Assembly: GCF_000152965.1 (NCBI RefSeq)
Contig: NZ_CH902583.1
Span: 3,415,694 to 3,479,693, forward strand
Source of the DNA: Roseobacter sp. MED193
GTDB lineage: Bacteria > Pseudomonadota > Alphaproteobacteria > Rhodobacterales > Rhodobacteraceae
Direction of reading: 5' to 3'
Length of the DNA stretch: 64,000 nucleotides
Shown here in pieces: positions 62,578 to 64,000 of this stretch (the first letter of the stretch is position 1; every line of letters begins with the position of its first letter). The notes below the pieces were generated by a model that was given only the letters and a program-made list of their open reading frames with translations, had not been told where the DNA came from and did no database searches. Both the position numbers and the translations under genes were made by a program.

Positions 62578-63645
62578 TTACGCCCCCAGTTCAGCGCGGA
62601 TGGCTGCGCCGTCGATATTGTCATGCTCAGCAATGACCACCAGCTGGGTGCGACGTGGTGTGTCTCCCCAGGGTTGGTCATATTGGGCGCGCAGACGTTC
62701 GCCCACCGCCTGAACCAACATCCGCATCGGTTTTCCTTCCACTGCAACATAGCCTTTGACCCGCAGGATATTGCGTTCACGCGCGAGTTTCACGATGGCA
62801 TTTTGCAGCGCTTCCGGATCAGAAACTTCGCCCATTTCGACCACGATGGTATCAAAATCGTCATGGCTGTGATCGTGGTGATGATCGTCGTCATGGTCAT
62901 CGTGGTGATGATGGTGTTCATGATGCGATGGCCGGGCTGCCAAGTCATCTTCGGCGGCGGCCTCTAGCCCCAAGATGACACGGGGGTCGATCACGCCTTC
63001 GGACATCGGCAGGATCGGCAGCTTACGCGGAGCTTCGGCTGCGATCATGTCGCGGGCCTTGTTCAATCCCGCCTCTCCGGCAAGATCGGCCTTGGACATC
63101 AGAATGATATCGGCGCAGGAGATCTGATCTTTGAACAATTCGGACAGTGGTGTTTCGTGATCGATGCCCTCATCGGCTTCGCGCTGGGCCTGTACGGCCT
63201 CTAGGTCGCTCGCGAATTGCCCCTTGGCGACGGCCTCGGCATCGGCCAGTGCAACCACGCCGTCGACGGTGATCCGCGAGCGGATTGCGGGCCAGTCAAA
63301 GGCCTTGAGCAGGGGTTTGGGCAGGGCCAAGCCAGAGGTTTCAATCACGATGTGATCAGGCTTGTCTGGCAGATCCATCAGCTGTTCGATCGTCGGGATG
63401 AAGTCGTCGGCCACGGTGCAGCAGATGCAGCCATTTGCCAGCTCCATGATGTTTTCGGCTGGGCAATTCTCATCCGCGCAGGATTTGAGGATTTCCCCAT
63501 CGACGCCGGCGGTGCCGAATTCGTTGACCACGACTGCCAGACGTTTGCCCTGCGGGTTCTGCATCAGGTGGCGGATCAGCGTGGTCTTACCAGCGCCGAG
63601 AAAGCCGGTGATGACGGTGACGGGGATCTTGTTGAGATTGCTCAT
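62578..63645 (-). CDS. cobW: CobW-type metal-chaperone GTPase
   Basis: This 355-residue G3E GTPase has Walker A GFLGAGKTTLIRH, the metal-binding CICC (ANGCICCTVADDF) and the SKAD guanine motif. A His/Asp-rich stretch of roughly 25 residues is centred on residue 250. The C-terminal CobW_C domain follows. It probably delivers cobalt to CobN, whose gene is next. It lies 6 bp after the DUF1636 gene. Confidence 0.94.
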   Translation of the reverse strand: MSNLNKIPVTVITGFLGAGKTTLIRHLMQNPQGKRLAVVVNEFGTAGVDGEILKSCADENCPAENIMELANGCICCTVADDFIPTIEQLMDLPDKPDHIVIETSGLALPKPLLKAFDWPAIRSRITVDGVVALADAEAVAKGQFASDLEAVQAQREADEGIDHETPLSELFKDQISCADIILMSKADLAGEAGLNKARDMIAAEAPRKLPILPMSEGVIDPRVILGLEAAAEDDLAARPSHHEHHHHHDDHDDDHHHDHSHDDFDTIVVEMGEVSDPEALQNAIVKLARERNILRVKGYVAVEGKPMRMLVQAVGERLRAQYDQPWGDTPRRTQLVVIAEHDNIDGAAIRAELGA

Positions 63646-63651
63646 GGGGTT

Positions 63652-64000
63652 TTAATCCTTGGAGGGCAGATTGATCGGGGGAATACGGGCGATGGATTGT
63701 TTGCGAAACACCTGTGGGCGTTCGCGCCAGGGCACCACACCATCCGCCGTGGCGGCATAGGCGGCAGCACCTGCCAGGATGTCGTCGACATGGGCTTCGG
63801 GGTCGAGATCGCCATAGATATAGCTCCAGCGGTCTTCGCCGCCAGTCAGAACCATTGCGCAGCCGCGTTTACAGGCTGAAAGGCATTCGACACCGCGGAC
63901 AGTGACACCGGCGGGCAGCTCCGCTTCATCCAATGCGGCCATGAGGATTGAACCCGGACGAACGGCCTCTGGATCAACGCCTTCGCGTTTACAGGTGGTG
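63652..64000 (-). CDS. DUF1636 family ferredoxin-like metal-binding protein (5' partial)
   Basis: The frame is open to the right edge of the window, so the N-terminus is missing. The visible 115 residues include CKREG just inside the edge, LSACKRGCAM (two further Cys) and ASGWSYIYGDLDP-like sequence typical of DUF1636. These small proteins bind a metal or 2Fe-2S cluster with four Cys and are a recurrent neighbour of cobW in alphaproteobacterial cobalamin loci. The role is unknown. Confidence 0.88.
   Translation of the reverse strand, partial: TTCKREGVDPEAVRPGSILMAALDEAELPAGVTVRGVECLSACKRGCAMVLTGGEDRWSYIYGDLDPEAHVDDILAGAAAYAATADGVVPWRERPQVFRKQSIARIPPINLPSKD

Overview
The window looks like chromosomal DNA from a marine alphaproteobacterium of the Roseobacter group (Rhodobacteraceae). 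This is an inference from the high-GC codon use, the aerobic (Cob-type) cobalamin genes with precorrin-6A synthase CobF, a DmdA-like demethylase, dense ATGA-overlapping operons, and many LysR/IclR/AraC/AsnC regulators. I saw no rRNA, tRNA, CRISPR array, transposase or phage gene.

1-16 kb is mostly small-molecule uptake and catabolism. It starts with the tail of an unidentified gene and an Ldh-family dehydrogenase, then a LysR regulator divergent from an SDR. An IclR regulator is divergent from a seven-gene operon: peptide-type ABC importer (binding protein, two permeases, two ATPases), a cytoplasmic gamma-glutamyltransferase and an M20 peptidase, which suggests import and internal hydrolysis of gamma-glutamyl or similar peptides. 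A GlxA-type AraC regulator is divergent from an isochorismatase-fold hydrolase, and a DmdA/GcvT-like demethylase is divergent from an AsnC/Lrp regulator.

16-23 kb holds a Stealth-family sugar-phosphate transferase, a small secreted protein, and a gpx-DUF393-tspO operon. It also holds a compact three-gene operon that is the best candidate for an under-described system: a Nudix/winged-helix (NrtR-like) regulator with a degenerate Nudix box, an SPFH protein without a membrane anchor, and a divergent NAD-kinase-fold protein with GQDG in place of GGDG. 22.8-30.7 kb is a two-component system divergent from phnD-phnC-phnE-phnE plus a HAD phosphatase, which I read as a self-contained phosphonate or phosphate-ester uptake module. 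30.8-34.1 kb has an AraC regulator divergent from cupin and flavin-monooxygenase genes, followed by a truncated alpha/beta-hydrolase remnant.

34.7-48.7 kb contains a soluble hybrid kinase, a photolyase, an SDR, a 3-hydroxyisobutyrate-dehydrogenase-like enzyme, and a decayed surface-polysaccharide patch. The patch has an rfbF fragment with a 12-bp tandem repeat, an intact GT2 glycosyltransferase, an epimerase remnant with a 15-bp duplication, and a cephalosporin-hydroxylase-family methyltransferase. A membrane hybrid kinase, a DUF983 zinc-ribbon protein, a MocR regulator and an EamA exporter follow.

48.7-64 kb is a cobalamin cluster, nearly all on the minus strand: (DUF1636)-cobW-cobN-cobG-cobH-cobI-cobJ, then cobL-cobE-cobM-cobB-cobA, then a cobalamin riboswitch leader and cbiM-cobF. 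The reductase gene cobK is the single plus-strand exception, wedged between cobJ and cobL. Together these genes cover the corrin ring from uroporphyrinogen III to hydrogenobyrinate a,c-diamide, cobalt insertion (CobN) and cobalt import (CbiM). The adenosylation and nucleotide-loop genes are not in the window.
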